From Gammaproteobacteria bacterium (lineage in GTDB: Bacteria > Pseudomonadota > Gammaproteobacteria > Pseudomonadales > Azotimanducaceae), in contig JAPPHD010000193.1 in the NCBI GenBank assembly GCA_028821125.1, positions 19,418 through 83,417 of the forward strand: a DNA stretch of 64,000 nt. Direction: 5' to 3'. Under the pieces are notes generated by a model. It did no database searches and had not been told where the DNA came from. It saw nothing but the letters and a program-made list of their open reading frames with translations. Each line of letters opens with the position of its first letter. Within the stretch, counting starts at the first letter, position 1. Both the position numbers and the translations under genes were made by a program. Positions 9,216-18,415 of the stretch are shown piece by piece.

Positions 9216-10754
9216 ATGCAATCCCAACCGCAAGTCGACAACATCATCTTCGGCGCCAGCGCCGGGCTCATCGCCGCCGCCTGCATTCCCATCGTCCTGG
9301 CGCCCGAGCAGGCCTCCGCCGCGGTGTCCGATACCTACGATTTCATCGCCGGCAACTTCGGCCTTCTCTACCAGTGGATGACGCTGGGCGCGGCAGTGAT
9401 CCTTGGCGTTCTGGCGCTCGGCAAGTACGGCAACAGGCGGCTTGGCGGGCCCGATGCCCGCCCCGCCTACTCGAACATTTCCTGGATGGGCATGCTGTTC
9501 TGCGCGGGCATCGGCGGTGGCCTGCTTTACTGGTCGCCCATCGAATGGGCGTACTACCTGGATTCTCCGCCGTTCGGCCTGGATTCCGGGTCCGCCGAAG
9601 CGCGGGAATGGGCCGCGACCTATGGCATCTTCCACTGGGGCTTCTCCGCCTGGTGCATCTACTGCCTGCCGACCGTGGCGATCGCGTATCCCTACTACCA
9701 GCGCAGGATTCCGCAACTGCGCCTGTCAACGTCCCTGGCCGGGCTGGCCGGGAACGACGTCGCCCAGCGCCCGCTCGGCCGTGCCGTGGACTTCGTGTTC
9801 GTCATCGCCCTGGTCGGTGGCGCCGGTACCTCTCTGGGTCTTGCGACGCCGATGATCGGGGCCTGCATCAGCGCGCTTTTCGGCGTAGCGGAATCCGGCG
9901 TCATGGACGTATCCGTCGCCCTCATCGCGGTGGCAATGTTCGCGTTCAGCGTCTACATGGGCCTCGACAAGGGCATCAAGCGGTTCAGTGACGTCAATGT
10001 CGGCATTGCCGGCGCCTTTGCCGCGTTCGTGCTGCTGGCCGGCCCGACGCTGTTTTCGCTGAAGCTGGGCACCAACAGCCTGGGGCTGATGACGCAGGAC
10101 TTCATCCGTCTCAACACCTGGACAGACCCCGTCCTGGAAACGGGTTTCGTCGAGGACTGGAGCATCTTCTACTGGGCCTGGTGGCTGGCCTACGGCCCCT
10201 ACGTGGGTATTTTCGTGACCCGCATCTCCCGGGGCCGCACGCTCAGGCAACTGATCTTCGGCATGGTGGGGTTCGGCACCCTGGGCTGCGCCCTGTTCTA
10301 CGTCGCGCTCGGCAACACCGCCATGTGGATGGACATGGAGGGGCTGGTGCCGGTACAGGAACTGGTCAATGCAGGCCAGGCCGACACCGCCATCGCTGCC
10401 ATCGTACAGGCGTTGCCGCTGCAGCCCCTGCCCCTGTTCGCTTTCGTGATCATGGCCTTCATATTCGTCGCCACCACCTACGACTCCGCCTCCTATTCCA
10501 TCGCCGCCGCCGCCACCCGGCGCCTGCCCGCGGGAGCCAACCCGGCGCGCTGGCACCGGGTCTTCTGGGCCTTCGCCCTGATGGTGCTGCCCCTGGCGCT
10601 GATGCTTCTCGGCGGCCTGCGCGCCGTGCAGTCCGCGGTGCTGGTGGTTTCACTGCCGGTGCTCGCAATCACCGTGGCGATGACCGTCGCCCTGTTCGTC
10701 GCGCTTCGGGACGATTCAGCGGCGCCCGGGGCTCCCGGCATTGCCGCCGGCTGA
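9216..10754 (+). CDS. BCCT family (betaine/carnitine/choline) transporter
   Basis: Twelve-TM-like protein with MGMLFCAGIGGGLLYWSPIEWAYY, FHWGFSAWCIYCLPTVAIAY and YYWAWWLAYGPYVGIFVTRISRGRTLRQL-like segments typical of BCCT. Confidence 0.9.
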   Translation: MQSQPQVDNIIFGASAGLIAAACIPIVLAPEQASAAVSDTYDFIAGNFGLLYQWMTLGAAVILGVLALGKYGNRRLGGPDARPAYSNISWMGMLFCAGIGGGLLYWSPIEWAYYLDSPPFGLDSGSAEAREWAATYGIFHWGFSAWCIYCLPTVAIAYPYYQRRIPQLRLSTSLAGLAGNDVAQRPLGRAVDFVFVIALVGGAGTSLGLATPMIGACISALFGVAESGVMDVSVALIAVAMFAFSVYMGLDKGIKRFSDVNVGIAGAFAAFVLLAGPTLFSLKLGTNSLGLMTQDFIRLNTWTDPVLETGFVEDWSIFYWAWWLAYGPYVGIFVTRISRGRTLRQLIFGMVGFGTLGCALFYVALGNTAMWMDMEGLVPVQELVNAGQADTAIAAIVQALPLQPLPLFAFVIMAFIFVATTYDSASYSIAAAATRRLPAGANPARWHRVFWAFALMVLPLALMLLGGLRAVQSAVLVVSLPVLAITVAMTVALFVALRDDSAAPGAPGIAAG

Positions 10755-10875
10755 CACTTGACCCCGCTTCCGTCGGGGATGCAACATCCTGCAACGCCTC
10801 GCGCCGGGGTCCACCGAACCCGCGTGAACTCACGCGTGCGAGCGACGAACCCCGCAACATTGCCGGAAAACGCGA

Positions 10876-11457
10876 ATGGATCTTCAGGAAGTCTGCGACG
10901 GTGTCATCAAGGAAACCGAGGCGGTCCTGAACTGCCTGGTTTTCGACCTCGACGGTGACCGCACCCTGGCCTCGGCCAGCCGCCCCGACTCCGCCCTTCA
11001 GGAAGCCGAAATAGGCGCCGCGCTCAATACCGGCAAGGAACTCTTTCGGGGCAAGTACGTCGAACAGTTCGTTCAATCCCTGGCAACGGGCCTGATCGCG
11101 ACACGTGGTTTCGTGCGTGAGGTGCAGATCACCAACGCTCACAACTACCAGTTCATGGCTGCCGTTCCGGGCCGCGACGATGCCGTGCTGGTGGTGTTCA
11201 CCGAGAAAACCCTGACCCTGGGCCTGGGCTGGATGGCCGTTCACCAGACCCAGGACCTGCTCGCGGAGTCACTCGGGGTCGAACCCCGCGTGCACGAAGG
11301 GCAGACCGGTTCCGGTCAGGCGCCTGCCGCGCCGGAGCCGCCCACCGAAGCGGCGGTGGACCCCAAACCGGTGCCGCCGCCGAGCGAAGAGGCTGAGCCG
11401 GAACCCCTGCCCAATCCGCTGGCGAAGCGATGGACAGCCAGGAACAGGAAGGATTGA
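10876..11457 (+). CDS. Roadblock/LC7-like domain protein with proline/glutamate-rich C-terminal tail
   Basis: Compact alpha/beta module (CLVFDLDGDRTLASASRP...NYQFMAAVPGRDDAVLVVFTEKTLTLGLGWMAVHQTQDLL); similar to the convergent ORF 11507..11950. Confidence 0.6.
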   Translation: MDLQEVCDGVIKETEAVLNCLVFDLDGDRTLASASRPDSALQEAEIGAALNTGKELFRGKYVEQFVQSLATGLIATRGFVREVQITNAHNYQFMAAVPGRDDAVLVVFTEKTLTLGLGWMAVHQTQDLLAESLGVEPRVHEGQTGSGQAPAAPEPPTEAAVDPKPVPPPSEEAEPEPLPNPLAKRWTARNRKD

Positions 11458-11506
11458 CAGCCGCGCGCAACCGATACTGAACGCCGAAGCGGAAAGCCGC
11501 GCTTTG

Positions 11507-11950
11507 CTATTCGGGCCGGTCGGCGGCGCGTTCGTCGTGCAGGTTGCCGAGGTGATCCAGGGCCTGGCGCATGGCCATCCACCCCAATCCGAGATTCGAG
11601 TCCCCGCGGTTGGTGACAAGCACGAGCAGGACCCTGTCGTCGCCCGGCACCAGCGACATGAAGTTGTAGGTGAGTTCGGTGGTGACCTGAATCTGCCGCG
11701 GGCCCGAATCCCCGCCCGTGCCGGCTTCATCCCCTGACGCCGGTTCCGGCCGGCCCCCGGCACCGCCACTGAAACACGCCACCGCAGCCGCGGAAATCAT
11801 CTCCAGCGCCGTGTTGGTTACCAGCGAATCGGACCGGGCGCAAAGGGCGAGCGGCAGCCCCGTCGCGAGGTCGACCAGCGCACAACCGAGGGCGCCGTCC
11901 ATGCGCTCGACAATCTGGTCGCAGACGTCGCTGGATTCAAACCGCCACAT
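11507..11950 (-). CDS. Roadblock/LC7-like domain protein
   Basis: ALGCALVDLATGLPLALCARSD...TYNFMSLVPGDDRVLLVLVTNRGDSNLGLGWMAMRQALDHL; paralogue-like to 10876..11457. Confidence 0.6.
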   Translation of the reverse strand: MWRFESSDVCDQIVERMDGALGCALVDLATGLPLALCARSDSLVTNTALEMISAAAVACFSGGAGGRPEPASGDEAGTGGDSGPRQIQVTTELTYNFMSLVPGDDRVLLVLVTNRGDSNLGLGWMAMRQALDHLGNLHDERAADRPE

Positions 11951-11962
11951 TCGTCTTGCCTG

Positions 11963-13516
11963 TCAAAGGGACGCCCCCTGGCCCTCCCAGAACGGCGCCC
12001 GCAATTCCCGCTTCAGGATCTTGCCGGAACCGGTCTTGGGAATCTCGCCGGTAAAAGTCACGGACCGGGGAATCTTGTATCCCGCCAGGTGATCCCGAGC
12101 GAACGACTGGACGGCGGCGGTGTCGACACCCGCCCCTTCCCGGCCGACCACCACGGCATGCACGCTCTCTCCCCACTCCTCGCTCGGGATGCCGAACACG
12201 GCTGCCTCCAGAATATCGGGATGCAGTTCGAGGGCGTGCTCCACCTCGGCGGGATAGATGTTCACCCCGCCGGAAATGATCATGTCCTTCTTGCGGTCGC
12301 AGATGTAGTAGAAGCCGTCCTCGTCGAAATAGGCCACATCGCCCACGGTGTGCCAGTCATCCCGCCTGTCCTCCATGAACTTGTCGTGGGCCTTGTGATA
12401 GGTGGTGAACTGCCCCTCGGTCCTGACGTACAGCTCGCCCGGCTCGCGCACCGCCTCGACCATGCTGCCGTCGTCCCGGAATAACCGGATCTCGACGCCG
12501 GGCGCCGGCCGCCCGCACGACCCCGGCTTGCTGCGCTGAAACTCCGGGGTCATGATCGTGTTGACGCCCAGTTCCGTGGAGCCGTACACCTCGAACAGGG
12601 ATTCCTCCGGAAAGCGCTCCAGATAAGCCAGTTTCAGGGCATAGGACCAGGGCGCCGCGTTGGCGATCATGATGCGCAGCCGGTCGCGCCGGTATCGCCC
12701 GATGACATCGTCGGGAAGCTGGCAGATGCGCCTGATCGGTGTCGGCGCCGAGAATGTGCAGGTCACCTCGTAGGTGTCGAGCAGCCTCAGCCAGTCTTCG
12801 GCATCGAAGCGGCGCTGCACCACCGCCGTGTTGCCGAGCAGGTGCGCCAGCGCCAGGAAACCGCCCGGCCCCGAGTGGTACAGGGGGCCCGTGGTGAGAT
12901 AGACATCGTCCGGCCGCCAGCGGTACAGCTTCATCATCGCTTCCAGAAGCGCCGGGTCGCCGGCGCCGCCGGCGCGCACCGCACCCTTGGGTTTCCCCGT
13001 GGTGCCGGAGGTATAGATCATCGTGCCTGCCGCGGACGGGTCTGCGCCCACTTCCACCGGCCCCGCGCCGGCTCCTGCGAGCAGGGGCGCCGCGTCAAGC
13101 TGACCTGGTTCCGCCGCCCCGTCGTAGACGATCACCTGCGCGACGTTCGGCGTCTCCGGGCGGATTTTCGCGAACAGCGGTGCGAATTCCGCATCCACCA
13201 GCACAACCTTAGCATCGGAGTTGTGCACGACGTAGGCCGCCTCCTCCGCGGTGAGCCGATAGTTCAGCGGCACCGAAATGGCCCCCACCTTGCGCGCCGC
13301 ATGGCCGCACGCCACCGGCCAGTGGGAGTTGCGCCCGCACCACATGACCCTGTCTCCAGGGTCGACGCCGTTTTCGAGGAAGACGTTCGCCAGGCGATTG
13401 GCGTTGGCTGCCAGTTCGGCGAAGCTCCAGCGGATCAAATTCCCGCCGGGCCGGTCCTCGATCAGCGCCGGTTTGTCGCCAAGGCGGCTCGCCAGATCGG
13501 TCAGCATGTCCGCCAT
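11963..13516 (-). CDS. AMP-dependent acyl-CoA synthetase/ligase
   Basis: TMIYTSGTTGKPKGAV; YGSTELG; DWHTVGDVAYFDEDGFYYICDRKKDMIISGGVNIYPAEVE. Confidence 0.92.
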   Translation of the reverse strand: MADMLTDLASRLGDKPALIEDRPGGNLIRWSFAELAANANRLANVFLENGVDPGDRVMWCGRNSHWPVACGHAARKVGAISVPLNYRLTAEEAAYVVHNSDAKVVLVDAEFAPLFAKIRPETPNVAQVIVYDGAAEPGQLDAAPLLAGAGAGPVEVGADPSAAGTMIYTSGTTGKPKGAVRAGGAGDPALLEAMMKLYRWRPDDVYLTTGPLYHSGPGGFLALAHLLGNTAVVQRRFDAEDWLRLLDTYEVTCTFSAPTPIRRICQLPDDVIGRYRRDRLRIMIANAAPWSYALKLAYLERFPEESLFEVYGSTELGVNTIMTPEFQRSKPGSCGRPAPGVEIRLFRDDGSMVEAVREPGELYVRTEGQFTTYHKAHDKFMEDRRDDWHTVGDVAYFDEDGFYYICDRKKDMIISGGVNIYPAEVEHALELHPDILEAAVFGIPSEEWGESVHAVVVGREGAGVDTAAVQSFARDHLAGYKIPRSVTFTGEIPKTGSGKILKRELRAPFWEGQGASL

Positions 13517-13597
13517 TTTTCCAGTCCCTCCGTGTCAACACCCCGAGACGGCCGCCAGAATCCGGCCTGTGCGCCGTCGCGTCAAGGTGCCGTTTAA

Positions 13598-14356
13598 TCA
13601 GATCGCAGTCATTCCCGCATCGACCGTGAATTCGGCGCCGGTGACGTAGTTCGACTCGTCGGACGCCAGGTACAGAATGCAGTTGGCGATGTCCCGGGGT
13701 TCGCCCATGCGGCCGAGGGGAACCTGTTCCCGCGGCAGCTCCCCGGGGCCGGTGGCTGCGCCGGCCTGGGCCTGCATGTTGGTCCAGATGAAACCCGGGT
13801 GCACCGAATTGCAGCGGATATTGTCCGGCGCGCCCTCCACCGCCAGCGTCTTCGACATGATGCGCACCCCGCCCTTGGCCGCCCCGTAGGCGGAACAGGT
13901 GGCGAGCCCCACCAGCCCCGCCACGGAGGAGAGGTTGACGATGGAGCCGCCGCCCGATTCGCGCATGGCCGCCATTCCGTACTTGCTGCCCAGGAAAACG
14001 CTGGTCAGGTTCACGTCGATCTGCCGGTTCCAGTCGGCCAGCGTCATCTCGGCAATGGGCATCAGCACGGCGATGCCGGCGTTGTTGACCAGGATATCGA
14101 GACGGCCGAATTCATCCAGGGTGCGGGCGATGACGGCTTGCCACTGCGCTTCGCTGGTCACGTCCTGGTGCAGCGCCAGCGCTTCGCCTCCGGCGTCCCG
14201 GATCGCTGCCGCACAACGTTCCGCGCCGGGCTCATCGATGTCAGTGACCACCACTGTGGCGCCTTCGGCGCCGAGCGTGAGCGCCGTCGTGTACCCAAGA
14301 CCCGGATCCGACGCCCCTCCTGTCACAAGGGCGATCTTGTCCTGTACTCTTCCCAT
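13598..14356 (-). CDS. Short-chain dehydrogenase/reductase (SDR)
   Basis: KIALVTGGASDPGLGYTTA Rossmann motif; LVNNAGIAV; YGAAKGG catalytic motif. Confidence 0.92.
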   Translation of the reverse strand: MGRVQDKIALVTGGASDPGLGYTTALTLGAEGATVVVTDIDEPGAERCAAAIRDAGGEALALHQDVTSEAQWQAVIARTLDEFGRLDILVNNAGIAVLMPIAEMTLADWNRQIDVNLTSVFLGSKYGMAAMRESGGGSIVNLSSVAGLVGLATCSAYGAAKGGVRIMSKTLAVEGAPDNIRCNSVHPGFIWTNMQAQAGAATGPGELPREQVPLGRMGEPRDIANCILYLASDESNYVTGAEFTVDAGMTAI

Positions 14357-14380
14357 TTTGCCTCCAGCGATTGGCTAATC

Positions 14381-14392
14381 GATTCGAATCGG
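14381..14392. promoter_or_regulatory. Perfect 12-bp palindrome CGATTCGAATCG (extended TAAT-CGATTCGAATCG-GTTA) in divergent promoter region; candidate operator
   Basis: Direct reading of intergenic region between SDR (minus) and DUF35 gene (plus). Confidence 0.4.
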
Positions 14393-14436
14393 TTAAAACA
14401 GTCATTTTAGACGGTAACCAGCGGACGGGGGGACCC

Positions 14437-14877
14437 ATGCCGAGCATCGCCGACCAGGTGCCCATCGCCGAGGGCCTGTTCACCTGGCCTTCCAACGACC
14501 CGCGGCTTCTCGGCAGCAAATGCCGCGATTGCGGCGTGGTCACCTTCCCCGCCCAGTCGGGCTGTCCGGCCTGCTGTGGCCAGGACACCGAGACCCTGGA
14601 ACTCGAGCGCCAGGGCAAGCTCTGGACCTGGACGATTCAGGGCTTCCTGCCCAACCGCCCCCCCTACGAAGGGCCCGAAACACCGGAAACGTTCCGGCCT
14701 TTCGGCGTGGGTTACGTCGAGTTGCCGGGCCAGGTGCGCGTGGAAGCGCGCCTGCAGACCGAAGACCTGTCCAAACTCCGCATCGGCATGGACATGGACC
14801 TGGTGGTCGAGAAATACATTGAACGGGACGGCAAGGACATCATTGCCTTCTTCTTCCGTCCCTCAGACGAATCCTGA
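14437..14877 (+). CDS. DUF35/Zn-ribbon OB-fold acyl-CoA-associated protein
   Basis: CRDCGVVTFPAQSGCPACCGQDTETLEL zinc ribbon; FRPFGVGYVELPGQVRVEARL OB-fold; start ATGCCGAGCATC. Confidence 0.85.
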   Translation: MPSIADQVPIAEGLFTWPSNDPRLLGSKCRDCGVVTFPAQSGCPACCGQDTETLELERQGKLWTWTIQGFLPNRPPYEGPETPETFRPFGVGYVELPGQVRVEARLQTEDLSKLRIGMDMDLVVEKYIERDGKDIIAFFFRPSDES

Positions 14878-14911
14878 TCGAACGCAACCAGACAGCTTAA
14901 GGAGCCAGCGC

Positions 14912-16054
14912 GTGGACGTAGCAATCATCGGAATCGGCATTCATCCCTTCGGCCGCACCGAAGGCGTCACCGGCCTGGAACAGGGCACCCACGCCGCGCG
15001 CCAGGCACTGGCGGACACGGGGCTCGACTGGAGCGACATGCAGTTCGCCTACGGCGGCTCGTCGGCCGCGGGCGCCGCCGACACCATGGTCTCCAAGCTC
15101 GGGCTGACGGGCCTGCAGTTCATCAACGTCTCCAACGGCTGCGCCACCGGGGGCAGCGCCCTGCAGTCGGCCTACATGGCCATACAGTCCGGTATGTTCG
15201 ACATCGGCATGGCGGTGGGTTTCGACAAGCACCCGCGGGGGGCGTTCACCATCAACCCCGAGGGCAGCGGCCTCGGCAAGTGGTACGGCGATATCGGCAT
15301 GGCGCTCACCCCGCAGTTCTTCGGCATGAAGATCCAGCGCTACATGCACGACTACGACATCACCGAGGACGCGCTGGTGCGGGTCGCCGTCAAGAATTAC
15401 AGGAACGGCTCGAAAAACCCCAACGCGTGGCGGCGCAAGCCATTCAGCTACGAAGACGTGGCGGAATCCATGATGGTCTGTCATCCGCTGCGCAAGTACA
15501 TGTTCTGCTCCCCCGCCGAGGGCGCCTGCGCCATGATCCTGTGCCGCGCCGACAAGGCCCGCAAGTACACCGCCAAGCCGGTTTTCCTGAAGGCCGTGGC
15601 CGTCAAGACCCGGCAGTTCGGCTCGTTCGAGGTGTTCTCCCAGTCCCAGGCCCTCGACCGCGCCCCGGCGCCCACCGTCCAGGCTTCCAGGGCGGCCTTC
15701 GAGATGGCCGGCGTCGGCCCGGAAGATATCGATGTGGCGCAACTCCAGGACACGGAATCCGGCGCCGAGATCATGCACATGGCGGAGAACGGCTTTTGCG
15801 CCGACGGCGACCAGGAGAAGTGGCTGCAGGAAGGCTACACCGAGATCGACGGCAAGCTGCCCGTGAACACCGACGGCGGCTGCATGGCCAACGGCGAGCC
15901 CGTGGGCGCCTCAGGCCTGCGCCAGGTTTACGAGATTTGCCTGCAGCTCCGCGGCGAGGCGGGCGAACGGCAGGTCCCGGACAACCCGAGCACCGGCTAC
16001 ACCCATGTCTATGGCGCACCGGGGCTGAGCGGGGTGACCGTACTGACGACCTGA
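14912..16054 (+). CDS. Thiolase-like / SCP-x-like lipid-transfer protein
   Basis: VAIIGIGIHPFGRTEG; NVSNGCATGGSALQSAYMAIQSG; ends AHVYGAPGLSG-type (YTHVYGAPGLSGVTVL); GTG start at 14912. Confidence 0.85.
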   Translation: MDVAIIGIGIHPFGRTEGVTGLEQGTHAARQALADTGLDWSDMQFAYGGSSAAGAADTMVSKLGLTGLQFINVSNGCATGGSALQSAYMAIQSGMFDIGMAVGFDKHPRGAFTINPEGSGLGKWYGDIGMALTPQFFGMKIQRYMHDYDITEDALVRVAVKNYRNGSKNPNAWRRKPFSYEDVAESMMVCHPLRKYMFCSPAEGACAMILCRADKARKYTAKPVFLKAVAVKTRQFGSFEVFSQSQALDRAPAPTVQASRAAFEMAGVGPEDIDVAQLQDTESGAEIMHMAENGFCADGDQEKWLQEGYTEIDGKLPVNTDGGCMANGEPVGASGLRQVYEICLQLRGEAGERQVPDNPSTGYTHVYGAPGLSGVTVLTT

Positions 16055-16089
16055 GGCTCTGTGGTCGACGGGCGCCGGGCGAGGCGGTC

Positions 16090-18387
16090 TCACAGTTCCC
16101 AGGTCAGTTCGGCGCCCCAGGTTCGCGGCGGGGTGAGATAGTACCAGCGGTGCCCGAGCGCGGACGCCCCGAGGTGGAAATAGACCTCGTCGGTCAGGTT
16201 GCGCCCGAACAGCGCCAGCTTCCAGCGTCCCGGTGCGTCCATGAACGTCACGCTCGCATCCACCAGCGAATACGCCTTCGCCTCGGTGGTGTTCCGGTCG
16301 TCTGTCCAGACCTCGGACACGTACGACCAGGAGGCGCGCCAGATGAGCGCATTCCCGCCGGGCAGGTGCATGTCGTACGTTGCGGACAGGTTCGCGGTGA
16401 CGTCCGGCGCCATCGTGAATCCGAGGCTGCCGGCGGGCTTGCCGGTCGTCCGGGTGACGGCTTCGAACTCGTCGTAACGGGCGTCCAGCAATCCGGCTGA
16501 GACCTCGAACACCCAGCGCTCGTCCGGGGCCAGCATCGCCTCGATTTCCAGCCCCCGTATGGTCGCCTGGGCCGCGTTGAGAATCTCCTGCACGCCGGCT
16601 TCGTCGACGATGGTTCGCTGCAGGTCGTCGTAGTCGTTGTGGAACAGTGAAACGTTCAAGCGCGCACGCCCGTCGAGCAGCGTGGACTTCAGGCCGATCT
16701 CGAAGGCGTCCACCACTTCTTCGTCGTAGGGACCGGGAGCCGACAGCGGCGTGGCGGTGACGTAGCTCAGATCCGTAAAGCGCACGTTGTAGCCGCCGCT
16801 GCGGAACCCGCGGCTGTAGCTGGCGAACGCCAGCACATCGTCGCTCCAGTCCCAGGCGAGGCCGACCCGGGGCGAGAAGTTGCTCCAGTCCTCGCCATCC
16901 GCCAGCACAGTCCGGCAGTCGCGGAGCTGCGGCCTGCCGGTCTCGAAGGGAGCGCCCCGGGTCGCACAGTCGCCGGTCGCGGCGGGGTCACCGATCAGGC
17001 CGATTTCGGCGTCCTTGTCCTCCCAGGTGTAGCGCCCGCCCAGGGTCAGCGTCAGGCGCTCGACGAGACCGATGTCGGCCTGGGCGAAGACTCCCTGGGT
17101 AGCGTGCTTCACGCTCGAAACGCCGCGCCGGTCGGTGACGTTGAGCAGAATGCGGCGTTCCGCGTAGGTATAGTCCTGTTCGAACAGGTACAGCCCCGCG
17201 GTCAGGCTGATACCCCAGAACGGATTGCCGCCCCACCGGAGTTCGGCACTGACCTGGTCCGACACCAGCCGCGACCCGTCCGCGAACAGGCCCCAGTTCT
17301 CCAGATATCCGGTCAGGTCGGCGGAAAAGCGCTGTTCCAGGTCCCGGAATCCGAACACCGCCGTCAGCTCTCCCTTCCAGAGTTCCCAGTTGGCTTCCAG
17401 CCCGGCATTCACCCACGCCAGATCGTTGTCGCCCTTGTCGTGCTGAGCGGTGGTTCGGGAAGCGTAGGGATCCACGAGCGGCTCGCCCGCAAATTCGAAG
17501 GCCCGCACGCCAGCGCCGTCGCCCTGCGTCTTTCCGTACTCGACGATCAGGGCGGCGTCGAAGAGGCCCCGGCGCCAGGTCAGCGCGGGCCGTACCAGGA
17601 GAGACCTCGCGCTCCCCTGCCTGCCGGCGAACTTGCGGTTCTTCCAGTAGCCGTCGTGCTCTTCGTGTAGAACGGCCAGCTTGCCTCCCCAGTCGTCGCC
17701 CAGCGGACCGCCGAAGGTGGCGGCCAGGCCGCGGCTGCCGTGGGAGCCCCCGGTGGCCCGCAGCTTTCCCTCGAACGACTCTCCCGGCCTTCTGGAGCGC
17801 ATCGAAATGACTCCGGCCGTCGCGTTGCGCCCGAACAGGGTGCCCTGCGGCCCGCGCAGGACTTCGATGGCTTCCAGGTCGAACAGGTCGGTAATCACGC
17901 CGAAGATCGTGCCGTAGGAGATGCCGTCCATGACCACGCCGACGGCCGGATCCGCGGAGGGAATGCTCTGGCCGACGGTTCCCATCCCGCGAATGACGAA
18001 ATTGGCGACGCCTTTTATGGACGACACGGGCGCCAGATTGGCGTTGGGAACGTGCCGGCCGATGTCCGTCAGGTCGACCGCGAACATGGCGTCGACCTTG
18101 TCCCCGGAAAAGGCAGAGACGGACACGGGCACGTCCTGCACCGCCTCGGCGGTCGACTTCTTGCGAGCCGTGACCCTGATCTCCTCGATCAGCCCGCTCA
18201 GGTGGTCCGAGCGGGCGTGGCGCTGGCCCTCGTGACCCGGGCGCTCATGGGACGCGGAATGTCCCTCGTCGCCATGCGGCCCCTCGCTCTCCGCGCCCAC
18301 AGGCACTGCGAGCACCAGCGAGAGAGCCGTCAGCACCCAGCAACCGCAGGCGATCCGCGCGAACGCGCGCCCGGCCATTCGTTTCAT
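16090..18387 (-). CDS. TonB-dependent receptor with His-rich N-terminal segment
   Basis: Signal peptide MKRMAGRAFARIACGCWVLTALSLVLAVPVGA; IEEIRVTARKKSTAEAVQDVPVSVSAFSG; EVLRGPQGTLFGRNATAG; C-terminal barrel. Confidence 0.9.
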   Translation of the reverse strand: MKRMAGRAFARIACGCWVLTALSLVLAVPVGAESEGPHGDEGHSASHERPGHEGQRHARSDHLSGLIEEIRVTARKKSTAEAVQDVPVSVSAFSGDKVDAMFAVDLTDIGRHVPNANLAPVSSIKGVANFVIRGMGTVGQSIPSADPAVGVVMDGISYGTIFGVITDLFDLEAIEVLRGPQGTLFGRNATAGVISMRSRRPGESFEGKLRATGGSHGSRGLAATFGGPLGDDWGGKLAVLHEEHDGYWKNRKFAGRQGSARSLLVRPALTWRRGLFDAALIVEYGKTQGDGAGVRAFEFAGEPLVDPYASRTTAQHDKGDNDLAWVNAGLEANWELWKGELTAVFGFRDLEQRFSADLTGYLENWGLFADGSRLVSDQVSAELRWGGNPFWGISLTAGLYLFEQDYTYAERRILLNVTDRRGVSSVKHATQGVFAQADIGLVERLTLTLGGRYTWEDKDAEIGLIGDPAATGDCATRGAPFETGRPQLRDCRTVLADGEDWSNFSPRVGLAWDWSDDVLAFASYSRGFRSGGYNVRFTDLSYVTATPLSAPGPYDEEVVDAFEIGLKSTLLDGRARLNVSLFHNDYDDLQRTIVDEAGVQEILNAAQATIRGLEIEAMLAPDERWVFEVSAGLLDARYDEFEAVTRTTGKPAGSLGFTMAPDVTANLSATYDMHLPGGNALIWRASWSYVSEVWTDDRNTTEAKAYSLVDASVTFMDAPGRWKLALFGRNLTDEVYFHLGASALGHRWYYLTPPRTWGAELTWEL

Positions 18388-18415
18388 TTCAGGCTCCGGC
18401 AGGGGGCAATCACGC

